From contig OY755187.1 in the NCBI GenBank assembly GCA_963576735.1, forward strand, positions 7,564,001-7,628,000: a stretch of 64,000 nt of DNA, written 5' to 3'. Positions 21,066-32,215 of this stretch are shown in pieces. The notes beneath the pieces are model-generated. The model was not told where the DNA came from. It searched no databases and worked only from the letters and a program-made list of their open reading frames with translations. Within the stretch, counting starts at the first letter, position 1. Every line of letters starts with the position of its first letter. This stretch comes from Bedellia somnulentella (Eukaryota; Arthropoda; Insecta; Lepidoptera; Bedelliidae). Made by a program: the position numbers and the translations under genes.

Positions 21066-21398
21066 CAGAAGGGTGTGAGTTCCAATCCTGGGACGGGCCT
21101 ACACCAATTTGTCTTTTCTAAAGTCATATGTGTGGCTAATTTATCATGGTTGCTAACGGTGAGGGAAAACATCGTGAGGAAACCCACATGGCTGAGTTGT
21201 ACTTAGTCATGTGACAGTGTATTCGTACAAAACGGCGATAGGCCTGCCCCCTATCGCGTGAGTACACTGTCTATGCAAAACGTGGGTACCTTCTCTGGAA
21301 ACTAGATGGCGCTTGCCATGTGAGTTCAGGAGTATTGATATCTCTGCCAACCCCTTCGGGGATAAACGGCGTGAACGTTTATGTTTATGTTTATTGGA
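21066..21398 (+). mobile_element. SINE-B, head-truncated
   Basis: From GGTGTGAGTTCCAATCCTGG (B-box part) through CATATGTGTGGCTAATTTAT, CATCGTGAGGAAACCCACAT and CACTGTCTATGCAAAACGTG to the shared tail CTCTGCCAACCCCTTCGGGG and a TTTATG-type end. Nested in the 4.1-kb insert. Confidence 0.8.
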
Positions 21399-22576
21399 TG
21401 TTATTTCTTAACTTATTTGGTAGGCGTTTAAACACAAGCCATTAATATTTATCTCCTTATCATGTGTTATACCAAAGCGAGAATGTGATAATTTCACTTA
21501 AAAATCATTAAATTACCTGAACTAATATCAGGATCTGTATTCTGTGGTGATTTTGACGAAATCTGGTTCAATATCTGCAATAGAAAAGATATATCAGTTA
21601 TTTAACTATATGACAACCTTTTTTTCACATGTTTTACATTCTTCTTAAGTGACCTAAATATAATTTATATAATTATAGTACAAGGGAGTTAAATTTAATT
21701 TGAACAAAGAAACAAAATAATATATTAAGAGGAACTTTAGCATTTGAAACTCCACAAGTTCTATTTGGTCACCAAATTTTGGTGATGGCTGGATGTCATA
21801 CAATAAAACATTCGTTATATCTGTAAAACATTAAAAACTGTGACTTACGCAATCATAAGTTAGAAAAGGTTCTTGCATGACATAGAGATATAAGATAAAG
21901 CAGAGATAATATATCAGAGTATAAGTAAAGTCAATCTTACATAAACTGATTATTTAAAAAAAATTTAGTATGAAAAGTTTTTTTTTTCATTATGCAATCT
22001 TAAGCAAAATGGCCAATTGAACTCAGGTATAATAACCTAAACCAGCCAGAATTCCGATTTTAAATTAAGTTGTTGAATTTTTTTTCATTTCAGCCAAGGC
22101 GAGAATCCAAATTACACAGATAACATTAGTTATCAAATTCGTAAATAGTATAATCAAAGTACAAAGAAAGCAAACAGAATAGTCAATTTAGAGCTCAAAA
22201 TAATTATTACCTAGATTAGGGTCACATTTTACGAGCGGCTTGCGGAAGCATTGTATCTGAAATAAAGGAAGACGTATTATAGTAACACATTTAACAAAGT
22301 TTTTTCTTTTGCGTTTTTACTTATTAGATCTATTCTATTGTTAAGTGAAACTTATCAAGTTTATTTCCTACTCACCAACAACTTTGGGTGACGATGACGA
22401 TGGCGTTCCTGATTTTATCTCGTCGCAAGTTATTACAAACACTACACTTTGGATACATTATGAAGGGGAATCCACCAACTAAATAACAAAATGCACTGGC
22501 ATGCAAAGAATTAAGTAAAGTAGTAATAATTAAACAGATAAATAACAAATTAAAATTACAATATAAAATATGAATT

Positions 22577-23516
22577 ACTAGTGCTGTACGAATGTGGGTT
22601 TTGCTGAATGTCGAATTCGTCCGAACCGAATGTTCGGTATTAAATTATGCCGAAGCCGAATTTCAGCCGAACTTCGGTTAAGTTTCACGCGCTTTCCGGT
22701 AGATCTGTTCTATAGAAAAGGTGTTATTACTACCTAACTATGAGTATGAAAAAAGGTCAAGCGTGTGAATCTTTATCTCGAAAGTGATAAAAGAAACAAA
22801 GTTAAGTGTACTTGATGTAGAAATATTATATCTTGTGGAGGCAATGGTAGCATGGTAAATCTACTTCGGCGCTTTTAAATCACTAAATTATACGTAAAAA
22901 AATATAGACCAATTTGAGTATAAGTAATTAATAATTATAGTGGGTATTGTTTTGTATAAATAAAGACTTTAAATGTATATAGATTATTTAGCATTAAAAG
23001 CCGTGTAGTGCCGACTTAGAATGTCGCTACCCCTTTCTACCCACGGGTGTCGTAAGAGGCGACTAAGGGTATTGGGGCTTTTTATTGGATTTTTGGGCGA
23101 TGCGGTTGTAGACTCATCACCAAAAACCTTTATTTTACCATCTTTTCCCCACTCAACTTCCAAAAGTGGCTGAGGAATTTATAATTCCTTGGCTCTGGCT
23201 ACCCCTTCTAGGGAATTATAGTCGTGAGTATATGTATGTGTGTATGTTAGCATTAATATTATGTTTATTTAGTAAAGTGTTTCTTTTATATTTGCTGTGT
23301 TTATTTTTCTAGGGACCAAAAATAAACATTCAAATTTGACTCACATAGCAATTATTTACATATATATTGACATTGGGTTTTGTTTCATTCGAAATTGAAT
23401 TTAATTCTAATTATCCTTTTATAATTTATCGATCTAATTTCGGTAAATCTGCGGTAATCGAACTTCGGTAATACAAAATGTGTAACGAATGAATGTTGGT
23501 ACATCTCTACAATTTA
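22577..23516. mobile_element. Probable hAT-like non-autonomous element
   Basis: The left end TAGTGCTGTACGAATG and right end (reverse complement) TAGAGATGTACCAACATTC are similar inverted ends. Subterminal GAATGTTCGG- and CGAACTTCGG-type repeats follow. Such ends are common in hAT-type MITEs. No clean 8-bp duplication was found, and it is interrupted by a SINE-A. Confidence 0.45.
23000..23246 (+). mobile_element. SINE-A, full length
   Basis: From GCCGTGTAGTGCCGACTTAG to the tail CTCTGGCTACCCCTTCTAGG (23203-23222) and GTGAGTATATGTATG. The middle carries GATGCGGTTG and CATCTTTTCCCCACTCAACT. A good reference copy of the family. Confidence 0.8.
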
Positions 23517-23658
23517 GAATATGGCGGCGCCGGCGCTGTTCTGTTGGGTTGTGCGTCTAACTTCACACATTGCCAACTTCAGGCCATAGTATCGCGGGGA
23601 AATCAAAGATGGCGGCGGAGAAAAAAATTCTTAGAAGAGAGACACCCGTGATAAGAAT

Positions 23659-25938
23659 GAAGCGACAAATAATTTAAAAGATTATATAAACAGAATAGAG
23701 ACACAGACGGGGAATAGAGTACGGAAGTTAAGATGCGACAATGGAGGTGAGTTTAAAAATAAAACTTTAATTAATTATTGTAAAAACAAAGGAATAATTA
23801 TGCAATTTACTCATCCATATTCTCCACAATCTAATGGGGTAGCAGAGAGAATGAATAGAACATTATACAATAAATCCCGGACAATACTTATTGAGTCAGA
23901 ATTACCAAAATACTTATGGGGAGAAGCCATAAAGTGTGCAGCTTATCAAATAAACAGGTGTCCGTGTGTAGCAATAGGCAATAAATTACCTGCAGAAATA
24001 TATTACGGGAAAGTAAATATATCAAACATGAGAATATTTGGTTCAAAAGCTTGGGCTACAATAGTACCAAAGCAAGGAAAATTTGATAAGAGGGCTAGTG
24101 AAATGAGAATGGTAGGATATGGTATGAATGGATATAGGTTATGGAATCCTAAGACTAATAAAATAATAGATTGCAGAGATGTGACTTTTGACGAGAGTGA
24201 TATAAAGTATATAAGTGAACAAGAGAGAAATGAAAATCCAAATGAAACTGGACAAATGATTAAAAGAGTGAATGAAGAATTAGAAGTTGATGAGAGTGAA
24301 AGAGACTGCTGCGATGAAGAAGAATATGTAGACTGTGAAGACAGATCAAGAGAGATTAATGAAAATAATAACAATGAAGAAGAAGAAGAAATAAAGAGGA
24401 GTAGGTATGGAAGGGTTATTAAACCTCCATCTTATCTTGAAGAATATGAAGTAAATGCAATATACTGTTTGTGTTCTGGTGAGCCAGAAAGCTATGAAGA
24501 TGCTATAAAGGATGTTGAATGGGTAAAAGCAATCGAGAAAGAACTTGACGCACACGAGAAATTACGAACTTGGGAATCAACAAAAACTTATCAAAAAGAA
24601 AAACACAAAGCTATTGAAACGAAATGGATTTTTAGAGTTAAACAAGATGGAACTAGAAAAGCTAGATTAGTTGCCAAAGGCTATCAACAAAGAGACGTCA
24701 AGGACTATTATTCACCGGTGGCGCGTATGACGACTATTAGAACAATGCTATGTCATTCAATAGAAGAAGGATTACAAATAAGACAATTAGACGTTCCCAC
24801 CGCGTTTTTAAACGGCGAACTTAAAGAAGATGTGTATATAAAATGTCCACAAGGAGTAAATGGTAAAGAGAAAGTTTTCAAACTCAGAAAAGCATTATAT
24901 GGATTAAAACAAGCGCCTTTATGTTGGAATCAAAAATTTCATGATTTTATAACCAAGAATGGATTTACACAATCTTTAAATGATGTATGTCTGTATAAGA
25001 GCGATGATAGTATATTACTTATATTTGTAGATGATATTCTTTTAATGGGAAGGAGTACTATTTTGAAAAAATTGAAAGACGAGTTTAATGTAAAAGATTT
25101 AGGTCAGGTAAGTAACTATTTAGGATTAGAAATAGACAGAACAGAAGAACGATTAGTAATAAAACAGAAAACGATGATTCAAAGAGTGTTAGAGAGGTTT
25201 AATATGACAGAATGTAAACCTGTTGGAACGCCTATGGAAACGCAGTTATATAACAGTAAAGAAGACTTAATAGATGTACCATACAAAGAGTTAATAGGAT
25301 GCTTAACATTTTTGTCAATGAATTCTCGGCCAGATATAACTTTTGCAGTCTCATATTTAAGTAGATTTTTAGACAAACCCACACAAAGTTTATGGAAAGC
25401 AGGTAAGCGAATACTTCGATATCTTAAAGGCTCTATAGATAAAGGATTACTTTACACCAGATCAAGTAAAAAGGAAGTAACTACTTATGCTGATGCAGAC
25501 TGGGCATCCGATACGACAGATCGGAAGAGTACAAGTGGTTGTGCTATTTTCTATGGTAATAATTTAATCAATTGGTATTCAAGAAAACAGATTGCAGTTG
25601 CTTTATCTACTGCAGAAGCTGAGTATGTTGCAGCAGCAGGTGCAGTATGTGACATTGTGTTTATAAAAGGTATTTTGTTTGATTTGACTCGGCAACAGGT
25701 CAACACAACATTATTGGTAGATAACCAAAGTGCAATAAGATTGATCCAGAATTCAGAAAATAGTAAACGCTCGAAACATATAGACATAAAGTTTCATTAT
25801 GTTAAAGATATGTTAAAGAAAGATTTATTTAAAATAGAGTATGTTCCAACCGAGGATAATATTGCAGATATATTTACCAAACCATTACCGAAATATAAAC
25901 ATGAGAGTTTTGTTAGAAGTATGAATATAATTTGTTGA
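23659..25938 (+). pseudogene. pol: Copia integrase C-part, reverse transcriptase, RNase H
   Basis: The open frame begins at the resumed integrase frame (first internal ATG at 23800) and runs to TGA at 25938. It has the second integrase Asp (RCDNGGEF) and the catalytic Glu region (NGVAERMNRT). A Glu/Asn-rich linker follows, then reverse transcriptase with QLDVPTAFLNG and the catalytic FVDD (IFVDDILLMG). RNase H follows, with DADWASDTTDRKSTSG and STAEAEYVA, and IFTKPLPK at the end. Free of stops over 2.3 kb, so this half is well preserved. Confidence 0.92.
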
Positions 25939-26002
25939 AAGAAAATGTTAGGTATTGTTATTATATGTTTATCAATTTAAAATTTATTTTATGAAATTTG
26001 AA

Positions 26003-26014
26003 ATTGAGGGGGAG
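26003..26014 (+). other. Copia polypurine tract
   Basis: A purine run GAGGGGGAG directly before the 3' LTR (26015), the expected priming site for plus-strand DNA synthesis. Confidence 0.7.
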
Positions 26015-26205
26015 TGTTAAATACTTATTAGTTAAATAGAATAGAAGTCTATGTTTTTGTTTTATGGTTTGTTGTCAACATAGGAATGTCAATTAGGAAA
26101 ATGTTGTTCAATATAATGTAAAAAAAATTGGAGTCATGATTAAAGAATATAAAGTCTAAGATGTATTTTATTAATTCAATATAGCTAAGAATGAAGATAA
26201 TAACA
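26015..26205 (+). repeat. Copia 3' LTR, 191 bp
   Basis: Starts TGTTAAATACTTATTAG and ends GATAATAACA, followed by target duplication ATCAG. It matches the interrupted 5' LTR apart from a 5-bp indel, a base change (CATGGTT/CATGATT) and the missing 5' LTR end. Confidence 0.85.
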
Positions 26206-26210
26206 ATCAG

Positions 26211-26613
26211 AACTGGATTGATCGTGCTGAATATATATATATATATATTATATGGCGATTATAATCGGTGTCATCGCGTCTCGGAACGCGCTTTGATGTC
26301 TCAAATTCTCATCGGACATTGTCAATGTCAAATCTTCAACTTGTCAATCAAAAATATCCAATCAAAATAAAAATATGAGCAAGAGCCTTGGCAACAAGAG
26401 CAAAATATTTGAAATATCAAATCAAATCACATCATAAATATTCACAATTTAACTCTAAATAAGTAAACATTGCTGGATTTCTTATTTATCATATTTGTTT
26501 TCCTTTTTTTTTTGAAAAGTAAATAGGGATCGATTAAAATACAGAATATTATAAAATATATAAAACTTTTTTCATATCTGTTAATTCATAGGTCTTTCTT
26601 AAATTAAATCAAA
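26211..26613. promoter_or_regulatory. Upstream region / 5' leader of MADF gene
   Basis: Sequence between the copia target duplication and the MADF start codon. Contains an (AT)n run near 26234-26250. No clear TATA box or initiator can be assigned. Confidence 0.35.
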
Positions 26614-28507
26614 ATGTTATCAGATTTGGAAAAAGATAAAGTTTTTTGGACCCGAAAGATGAACTTAAAACTTGTGCATTTCATGAAATGCAACCCATGT
26701 ATGTGGGATCAGCGTCATCCGAAATATGGGTCAATGAAACTAAGAAATAAAATGTATGCCCAATTTGCAGCTAAGTACGAATATCAGTTTTCCGATCAAG
26801 CAGTAAAAGACCGCTGGACTAATATACGTTCAACATTTGCATGTTATGTTAGAAAAGTTGAAGCTGCCCAAAAGTTGGGAAAGGTACATTCATTTTGGTT
26901 CTGGCTTTGAATATATGAATATAAAATGATAATTATTCCTTGGTTCATGTAATTTATTGCAGGAATTTCAAGTAAAATGGCATTTGTGGGATGCTTGCCA
27001 ATATCTACTACAAGGAAAGAAAAAAGATATATTGCAATCTCAACACAAAGAAAAATATGTACATGTGAGTATAAGTTATTCAGCTACAACTTGTGGAACA
27101 AATGGATTCAGAAGCACTTCAATAAGTCAGCATTAGCACTGTGTTTAAACTTTTAGAAGCCCTTATATTTTTATGCTTGCTAAGGTGGAAATACCAAAAA
27201 AGGGTAGCCACATTTGCAGATATGGAAATTTCTGAGCCATGTTTGGAAGCACTGGGAATATAAACTGTAAAATAAAGGATGTTTGGTGTTGGATCCGTAG
27301 CTGCATTGCCAAAACTACTTTATTAGCCCCAAAACACTTAGTTCCTCTTTACACCACCTGTTTGAAGAAAAGGTTATTGGTGTTCTGAGGCAACACATTG
27401 CAGATTTTATTAACTTCCTTAATGTCATGTAAAAGTGCTATTTAAACTTAAACTGCTATTTAAATTTAAACTGCTATTTAAATTTAAACTGCTATTTAAA
27501 TTTAAACTGCTATTTAAATTTAAACTGCTATTTAAATTTAAACTGAAACTAGAATAAATGATAATATAGTAATGGAGCTGTATAGTATTGGCTAAGAAAA
27601 GTAGTTACTCAGTTGGAATTGTGAGTGGTGAGAGGGGGGGTGATGTGTATGACATGATTTTTGTTGAATTGGAGCTTTTTAAGTTGTGGGAACATCAAAG
27701 ATATACTGGCCAGTACACCCTGCTGTGTACCAACTTATAATTTGTATTTATGCTTAGCTTGAAAAACATTTACATACCACATATAGGAATATGTACTCCA
27801 TGATGGAGTGAGACACTGCTATTTGCGAGTGAGTTCGCTGTTCTGGACACTTAAAAACACTAACAGTACTCCTCAAAGTGATTGTTTTGAAATGTGGCTG
27901 AAAAACCCATCAACTCACTCAATTTCCAAAAGTGGCTGAGAAATTTATGATTCCTCAGATCTGGCTACTGGATTTATAGTTAAGTATAACTATAGTTAAC
28001 GAAGGGAGGTAATATGGCACAGTAGTGAATAAAAAGTATATAAAAGCATGTAATAATGATGGAACCAAACAATAAAAGTAATGTCAGTTCTTGCTAACCT
28101 TTGTGTCGTTTTGGTAATGAAAAACAACACAAGGTTAAACATGATAATAGAATAATATGCTTATATTTACATTAACAGTTGACACGTCTTTACTTTGTAC
28201 TTATTACACCATTTTTTAGGCTGATTCATCTTCAGAAGATTCTATAAGATGTGATTCAAATATGGAATTTGAGGTTGAAGACAATGCAGAAGTGACATGT
28301 TCAAATGTAGCGAAAAGTTTGGTCACTGTGTTCCAAGGAGTTCAGAATGATAGTTTTGGAATTGATAACAGTAAACATGGTAAAATAGGTTGCATGGTCA
28401 CCAAAAAGTTGTCCCAATTAGACTCTCTTAGTGCGGCAAAGGCTGTGCATGAAATAACTGGGATTTTGCTTAAATATAATGAAGAGAATTCAGCTAATAT
28501 GACCTGA
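26614..28507 (+). CDS. MADF-domain protein with BESS-like end (3 exons)
   Basis: Exons 26614-26883, 26963-27064 and 28220-28507, joined in frame through GT/AG introns, give 219 aa. Residues ~10-110 have the MADF pattern: an N-terminal helix with MKCNPCMWDQRHPKYG, then LRNKMYAQFAAKY and VKDRWTNIRSTFACYVRK. The C-terminal KKLSQLDSLSAAKAVHEITG looks like a BESS motif. MADF-BESS proteins in insects are nuclear, Myb/SANT-like DNA-binding regulators, and BESS mediates protein contacts. The target is unknown here. It could also be derived from a transposon-borne MADF gene. AATAAA signals lie at 28627 and 28653. Confidence 0.8.
27180..27400 (-). mobile_element. Diverged SINE-A in MADF intron 2
   Basis: AGGGTAGCCACATTTGCAG, then AAATTTCTGAGCCATGTTTG and GGATGTTTGGTGTTGGATCC follow the reversed SINE-A order at low identity. 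A second weak plus-strand fragment is at about 27880-27990. Confidence 0.4.
27436..27544. repeat. 18-bp tandem repeat, ~6 copies
   Basis: Repeats of TGCTATTTAAATTTAAAC in MADF intron 2, nearly perfect apart from the first unit (TTTAAACTTAAAC). Each unit contains the near-palindrome TTTAAATTTAAA. Confidence 0.9.
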
Positions 28508-28626
28508 TAATTTGTGTATTGATTAAAGTTTCTATTCACTGAAAAAAAAAACAAAGATTTGGAGTGTGTATGAAGGTAGAATAGGAGAAACAGAAATTGG
28601 CAACAAGAGCTGTAATAGCAGTGAAG

Positions 28627-28658
28627 AATAAAATATATATTAATATGTAAGCAATAAA
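28627..28658 (+). terminator. Poly(A) signals of MADF gene
   Basis: AATAAA at 28627-28632 and again at 28653-28658, about 120-150 nt after the stop codon. Confidence 0.5.
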
Positions 28659-28764
28659 TAAAAATGAACTTAAATGAGCTGATTTTTCTTAATTGCAATT
28701 CCTTATTACACTAATGAGCCTTGTGATCTTATTTATGTTTATAGTATTTAAATTTACCAGGTGA

Positions 28765-28850
28765 CAAAGTCACATGATGTTCAGAAGTTTTAGTACCTCT
28801 GCCAACCCCTTCGGGGAAATTCAGCGTGAATGTTTATGTTTATTATGTAA
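28765..28850 (+). mobile_element. SINE-B 3' tail fragment
   Basis: GACAAAGTCACATGATGTTC, then CTCTGCCAACCCCTTCGGGG and GCGTGAATGTTTATGTTTAT. Shows the shared tail clearly. Confidence 0.7.
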
Positions 28851-29173
28851 ATAGGAAACCTGCATATTTGTTTGTTTTTGCGCAAGTACCCAAGACAGAA
28901 GAGGTGCTATCCATGGAAGTTTATGACCTGTACAATGATTTATACAATTTAAAACAGTTTATTTATATCTATCTAACATGCCTTTTATTTTACTGATCTT
29001 ACCATACAAAAGTTGTTTAGATATTGCCTGCTCTGATAAGACCACGATCCAGTTCTTTTTTTCAAACCGATTTTTCTGTGAATAGTTCTATTGCGATGTT
29101 GTGATGCGCAAGTCCTTCTACTCCGTTCCATTATATATACCTGAAGGTGTTGCAAAGTTACTAAAAATTCTGA

Positions 29174-29535
29174 ACTCAAACGTTCACGCTGAATTTCCCC
29201 GAAGGGGTTGGCAGAGGTGCCAATACTTCTGAACATCACGTGACAGCGCTACCTAGTGTCTAAAGTAGGTGCCCACGTTTTGCTTGGACAGTGTACTCAC
29301 GTGATTCGAGGCAGCCCTATCACCGTTTTGTACGAATACACTGTCACATGGCTAAGTACAACTCGGCCATGTGGGTTTCCTCACGATGTTTTCCCTCAAC
29401 GTTAACAACGATGATACATTTACCACACACATGTCTTTAGAAAAGATAAATTGGTGTAGGCCCGACCCGGGCTTAGAACATTAGTCGTCTGCCCAATAAG
29501 CGGTGTTCTAGCCACTGAGCTATCACGTCGTCTAA
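29174..29535 (-). mobile_element. SINE-B, full length
   Basis: From CAAACGTTCACGCTGAATTT (tail, reversed) to CTGAGCTATCACGTCG (A-box end). All internal blocks are present, including a TAGGCCCGACCCGGG head region. Confidence 0.75.
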
Positions 29536-29554
29536 TATATATATCATCTTATAT

Positions 29555-29975
29555 AACGTAATGATTCTGAAAATCACGTGACATCTTTGTCATCTGATTT
29601 TCAGAATAAATGTTTAGCTTGGATAGTGCATTCTCGCGATAGAGAAGCCACGCTGAAGCCATCGAAATATAAATATACTTACACATAATTGAGCATAATT
29701 TAGCCAAGTGGTTTTCCCCACCATTATCAATGTTTATAAATGAACCACACGTATAAATGAAGTAAAGTCATATTGGTATAAGTCTGACTTAGGATTGAAA
29801 CCCACACCTGTGGTATTGCCACTGAGCTGTTAAGAATGTAAATGCACATGAGTAAGGTTGTATTGACAATATTGACATATATGTTGGTCATAAATAAAGG
29901 AAAGAAAAATTTTGACACAGGCGGGGATCGAACCCGCGACCTCGGGTAAACGCCCCGACGCTCGCGGGTTCGATT
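29555..29975 (-). mobile_element. Old SINE-B copy and repeat C fragment
   Basis: 29555-29840 is a strongly diverged SINE-B (CATGTGACATC-type block, GTTTTCCCCACCATTATCAA, a CACACGTATAAATG block). 29889-29975 is repeat C (AAAGGAAAGAAAAATTTTGA then GGGGATCGAACCCGCGACCT). Confidence 0.5.
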
Positions 29976-30056
29976 TTATAAAAATCTTGAATTATATCAA
30001 CATCCTTATTGATAATATTCCTCAGCACCTTTTTCTTTCTTAACTCATTGGATTAC

Positions 30057-30205
30057 GTACATACATATACTCACGCCATCATTTCTCATAGGGGTAAGCA
30101 GAGACTATTGATCGCCACTTGGTATGATCCTGGCAAACCGCACTAGCTCCGTTTATATCTATCAATCTTTTCATACATGGTCTTTTATTCTTCATACTTC
30201 ATACG
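30057..30205 (-). mobile_element. LINE 3' tail fragment
   Basis: GTACATACATATACTCACGC, GGGGTAAGCAGAGACTATTG and GTATGATCCTGGCAAACC, the reversed RTE-like LINE 3' end. It continues to ATGGTCTTTTATTCTTC. Confidence 0.65.
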
Positions 30206-30267
30206 CCTCAGCATTAGTTTTATTATTTTTAATTATTATTTGTTCTTACATACATACCTACATATAT

Positions 30268-30475
30268 GGTTATCATGGTTGTTAACGGTGAGGGAAAACA
30301 TCGTGAGGAAACATACATGTTTGAGTTATACTTAGTCATGTGGCAGTAAATTCGTCCCAAACGGCGATAGGGCTGTCACGTGAGTAAACTGTCCAAGCAA
30401 AACGTGGGTACTCTTAACACGGTGACAATCTCACGTGATGTTTAGAAGTATTAGTACCTCTGCCAACCACTTAAA
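30268..30475 (+). mobile_element. SINE-B, headless
   Basis: CATGGTTGTTAACGGTGAGG to CTCTGCCAACCAC, with the internal CATCGTGAGGAAAC and CAAGCAAAACGTGGGTACTC blocks. Confidence 0.65.
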
Positions 30476-30523
30476 CGCTTGAGTTGAGTTTTGACAAAAT
30501 GAAAGAAATGAAAAATGCCTACC

Positions 30524-30897
30524 AATATACATAAATATACTCAAAGTTATAAATCACAAAATGCGGTAGCCAGAGAGAATTAGAAATTATTCAGACACTT
30601 TTGGAAATTGAGTGGGGAATGGCGATAACATAAAGTCCTGCCCGGCTAGTACGAGCCGTGTTTAAACTAGTTATCGCGTGGGATAAAGCAGCCATCTCTT
30701 ACGCACTTACTTAGTATCGTATACTGCCATCTCATTCTAACCGTTATCGTGTCGATAAAATAGCGCTCGTGCTTGCTATACTGGTGGTGGTAGGTCTCGA
30801 GCCTCTTAGCCTAAAAAAACCCCCAATACCCAAAGTCGCCTCTTACTGCACCCGTGGGCAGAAACGGAATAGTAATATTCTAAGCCGACACTACTCA
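30524..30897 (-). mobile_element. SINE-A split by MITE-1
   Basis: The 3' part (30524-30638) and 5' part (30780-30897, ending CTAAGCCGACACTACTCAGC) belong to one reversed SINE-A. MITE-1 sits between them. Confidence 0.6.
30639..30778. mobile_element. MITE-1 copy
   Basis: The left end is degenerate (CCCGGCTAGTACGAGCC). The core GTTTAAACTAGTTATCGCGT, CTTACTTAGTATCGTATACT and right end GCGCTCGTGCTTGC match the other copies. Confidence 0.65.
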
Positions 30898-30908
30898 GCT
30901 CATAGAAT

Positions 30909-31159
30909 AACATACATACATAGATATACTCACGGCTATAAATCCCTAGACGGGGTAGCCAGAGCTGAGGAATTAGAAATTCCTCAGCCACTTTTGGAAA
31001 GTTAAGTGGGGAAAAGATGGTTAAATAAAGGTTGTTGGTGATGGGTCTCCAACCGCATCGCCCAAAAATCCCTTAAAAGCCCCGATACCGTTAGTCGCTT
31101 TTCACGTACACCCACCGGAAGAATTGGGGTAGTGTTATTCTAAGCCGACATCACACAGC
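30909..31159 (-). mobile_element. SINE-A, full length
   Basis: (CATA)n tail, TATACTCACGGCTATAAATC, GTGATGGGTCTCCAACCGCA (B-box-like, reversed) and 5' end CTAAGCCGACATCACACAGC. Confidence 0.75.
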
Positions 31160-31375
31160 ATAGAATAACTACCATTAAAATGTGTGTCACCAAACCAATG
31201 TTGCACCAAGGAAGGTTTTAATTAAATAAAAGTCCAAGCAGTTTGACCACTTCGTGTTTAAGAATACAACAATTTAAATAATCCTTATTTGGAACCTTTT
31301 TCTTTAATTTAAGCTATTGGTCGGCAACTTGTAAAGATTCGAGAAATTATTACTCTGTAAGCTAAGGAGTAAGCT

Positions 31376-32215
31376 GTGCAGTGTCGACTTTGAATAGTAT
31401 TATTCCATTTCTTCCGGTGGGTGTACGTAAGAGGTGACTATCACTATTGGGGCTTATAAGGGATTTTTGGGTGATGCTGTTGGAGATCCATCACCAACAA
31501 CCCTTAATTCACCATTTTTTCCCCACGCAACTTCCAAAAGCGGCTGAGAAATTTCAAATTCTTCAGCTCTGGCTACCGTTACCCCTTCAAGGGATTTATA
31601 ACCGAGAGTTTATTGTTTATTGTATGTAAGTATTGTAAGCTAAGGTATCAATATAACTGATCATGTGTACTAAATATGCTTCATATCGACATTTCCTTCT
31701 AGGTGTAGGTACGCAATTAATAGCGGGCAAGACAAATCTCCGTTATGAACGGATACACATGTCATGGCTTGCAGTGTAAACTTAGCTATATTGCTTCTCA
31801 ACTTAGAAATATAATACTTCTCAAGCTGAATCTTATCGTTATTTTAATGGAGTACTTTCGATCGGTATAATATCTCTTTTTGTTATTCATCAATGGAGAA
31901 TTGATTGAAATAAATCTCCGTGTCTACTCTTTCCATTCGGTGAAACTGTTAACTACAAAGAAGCACTATCCTGTGTAACTGTGTAGTGTCGGCTTAGAAT
32001 AGCACTACCCCATTTCTCCCGGTGGGTGTACTTAAGAGGCGACTAACGGTATTGGGGATTTTTAGTGGTTTTTGGGCGATGCAGTTTGAGACCACCAACG
32101 ATACTTTATTTCTACCATCTTATCCCCTATTAACTTCTAAATGTGGCTGAGGAGTTTCTAGCTCTGAAGCTCTGGCTATCTCTTTTTGGAATTTATGGCC
32201 GTGAGTATGTATGCA
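31376..32215 (+). mobile_element. Two SINE-A copies
   Basis: Copies at 31376-31625 and 31978-32215, each from a TGTAGTGTCGGCTTAGAATA-like start to a GGGATTTATAACCG- or GGAATTTATGGCCG-type tail. Unique AT-rich sequence with no recognised feature lies between them and from 32216 to 32815. Confidence 0.65.

Larger units (their letters stand above)
19539..23650. mobile_element. 4.1-kb insert in copia integrase, 8-bp TSD
   Basis: ATAAGAAT is duplicated at 19531-19538 and 23651-23658, and the integrase frame continues across after one copy is removed. Ends are CACAGACAATAT (left) and reverse-complement CACGGGTGTCTC (right), sharing only CAC-G. An 8-bp duplication fits hAT- or P-like transposition. 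On the minus strand there is gene-like structure: a GC-rich start with two GCCGCCAT motifs (near 23525 and 23610), short stretches with consensus splice sites (e.g. 21518-21577, 22213-22257) and a Lys-rich 3' part near 19800-19960 followed by AATAAA. These pieces do not join in frame, and I do not recognise the product. It holds a SINE-B, a SINE-A and a probable hAT-like repeat. Confidence 0.7.
17666..26205 (+). mobile_element. Ty1/copia LTR retrotransposon, degraded and nested
   Basis: Bounded by the 5-bp duplication ATCAG (17661-17665 and 26206-26210), with LTR ends TGTTAAATAC...AACA. Order gag, protease, integrase, reverse transcriptase, RNase H is copia type. The 5' LTR holds MITE copy B and has lost its 3' end, together with the primer binding site and the N-terminal part of gag. 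A short insert breaks the protease region near 18850-18900. A 4.1-kb insert splits integrase. It cannot be autonomous as it stands. Confidence 0.9.

Noticed and set aside
22390..22480. Minus-strand exon with a CSVC motif as a THAP-type zinc finger
   Set aside because: Spacing of Cys residues does not fit the THAP pattern, and joining to the next exon-like piece gives stops in every phase tried.
24003..24374. Minus-strand frame of 123 aa
   Set aside because: Shadow of the copia pol frame in its Glu/Asn-rich linker.
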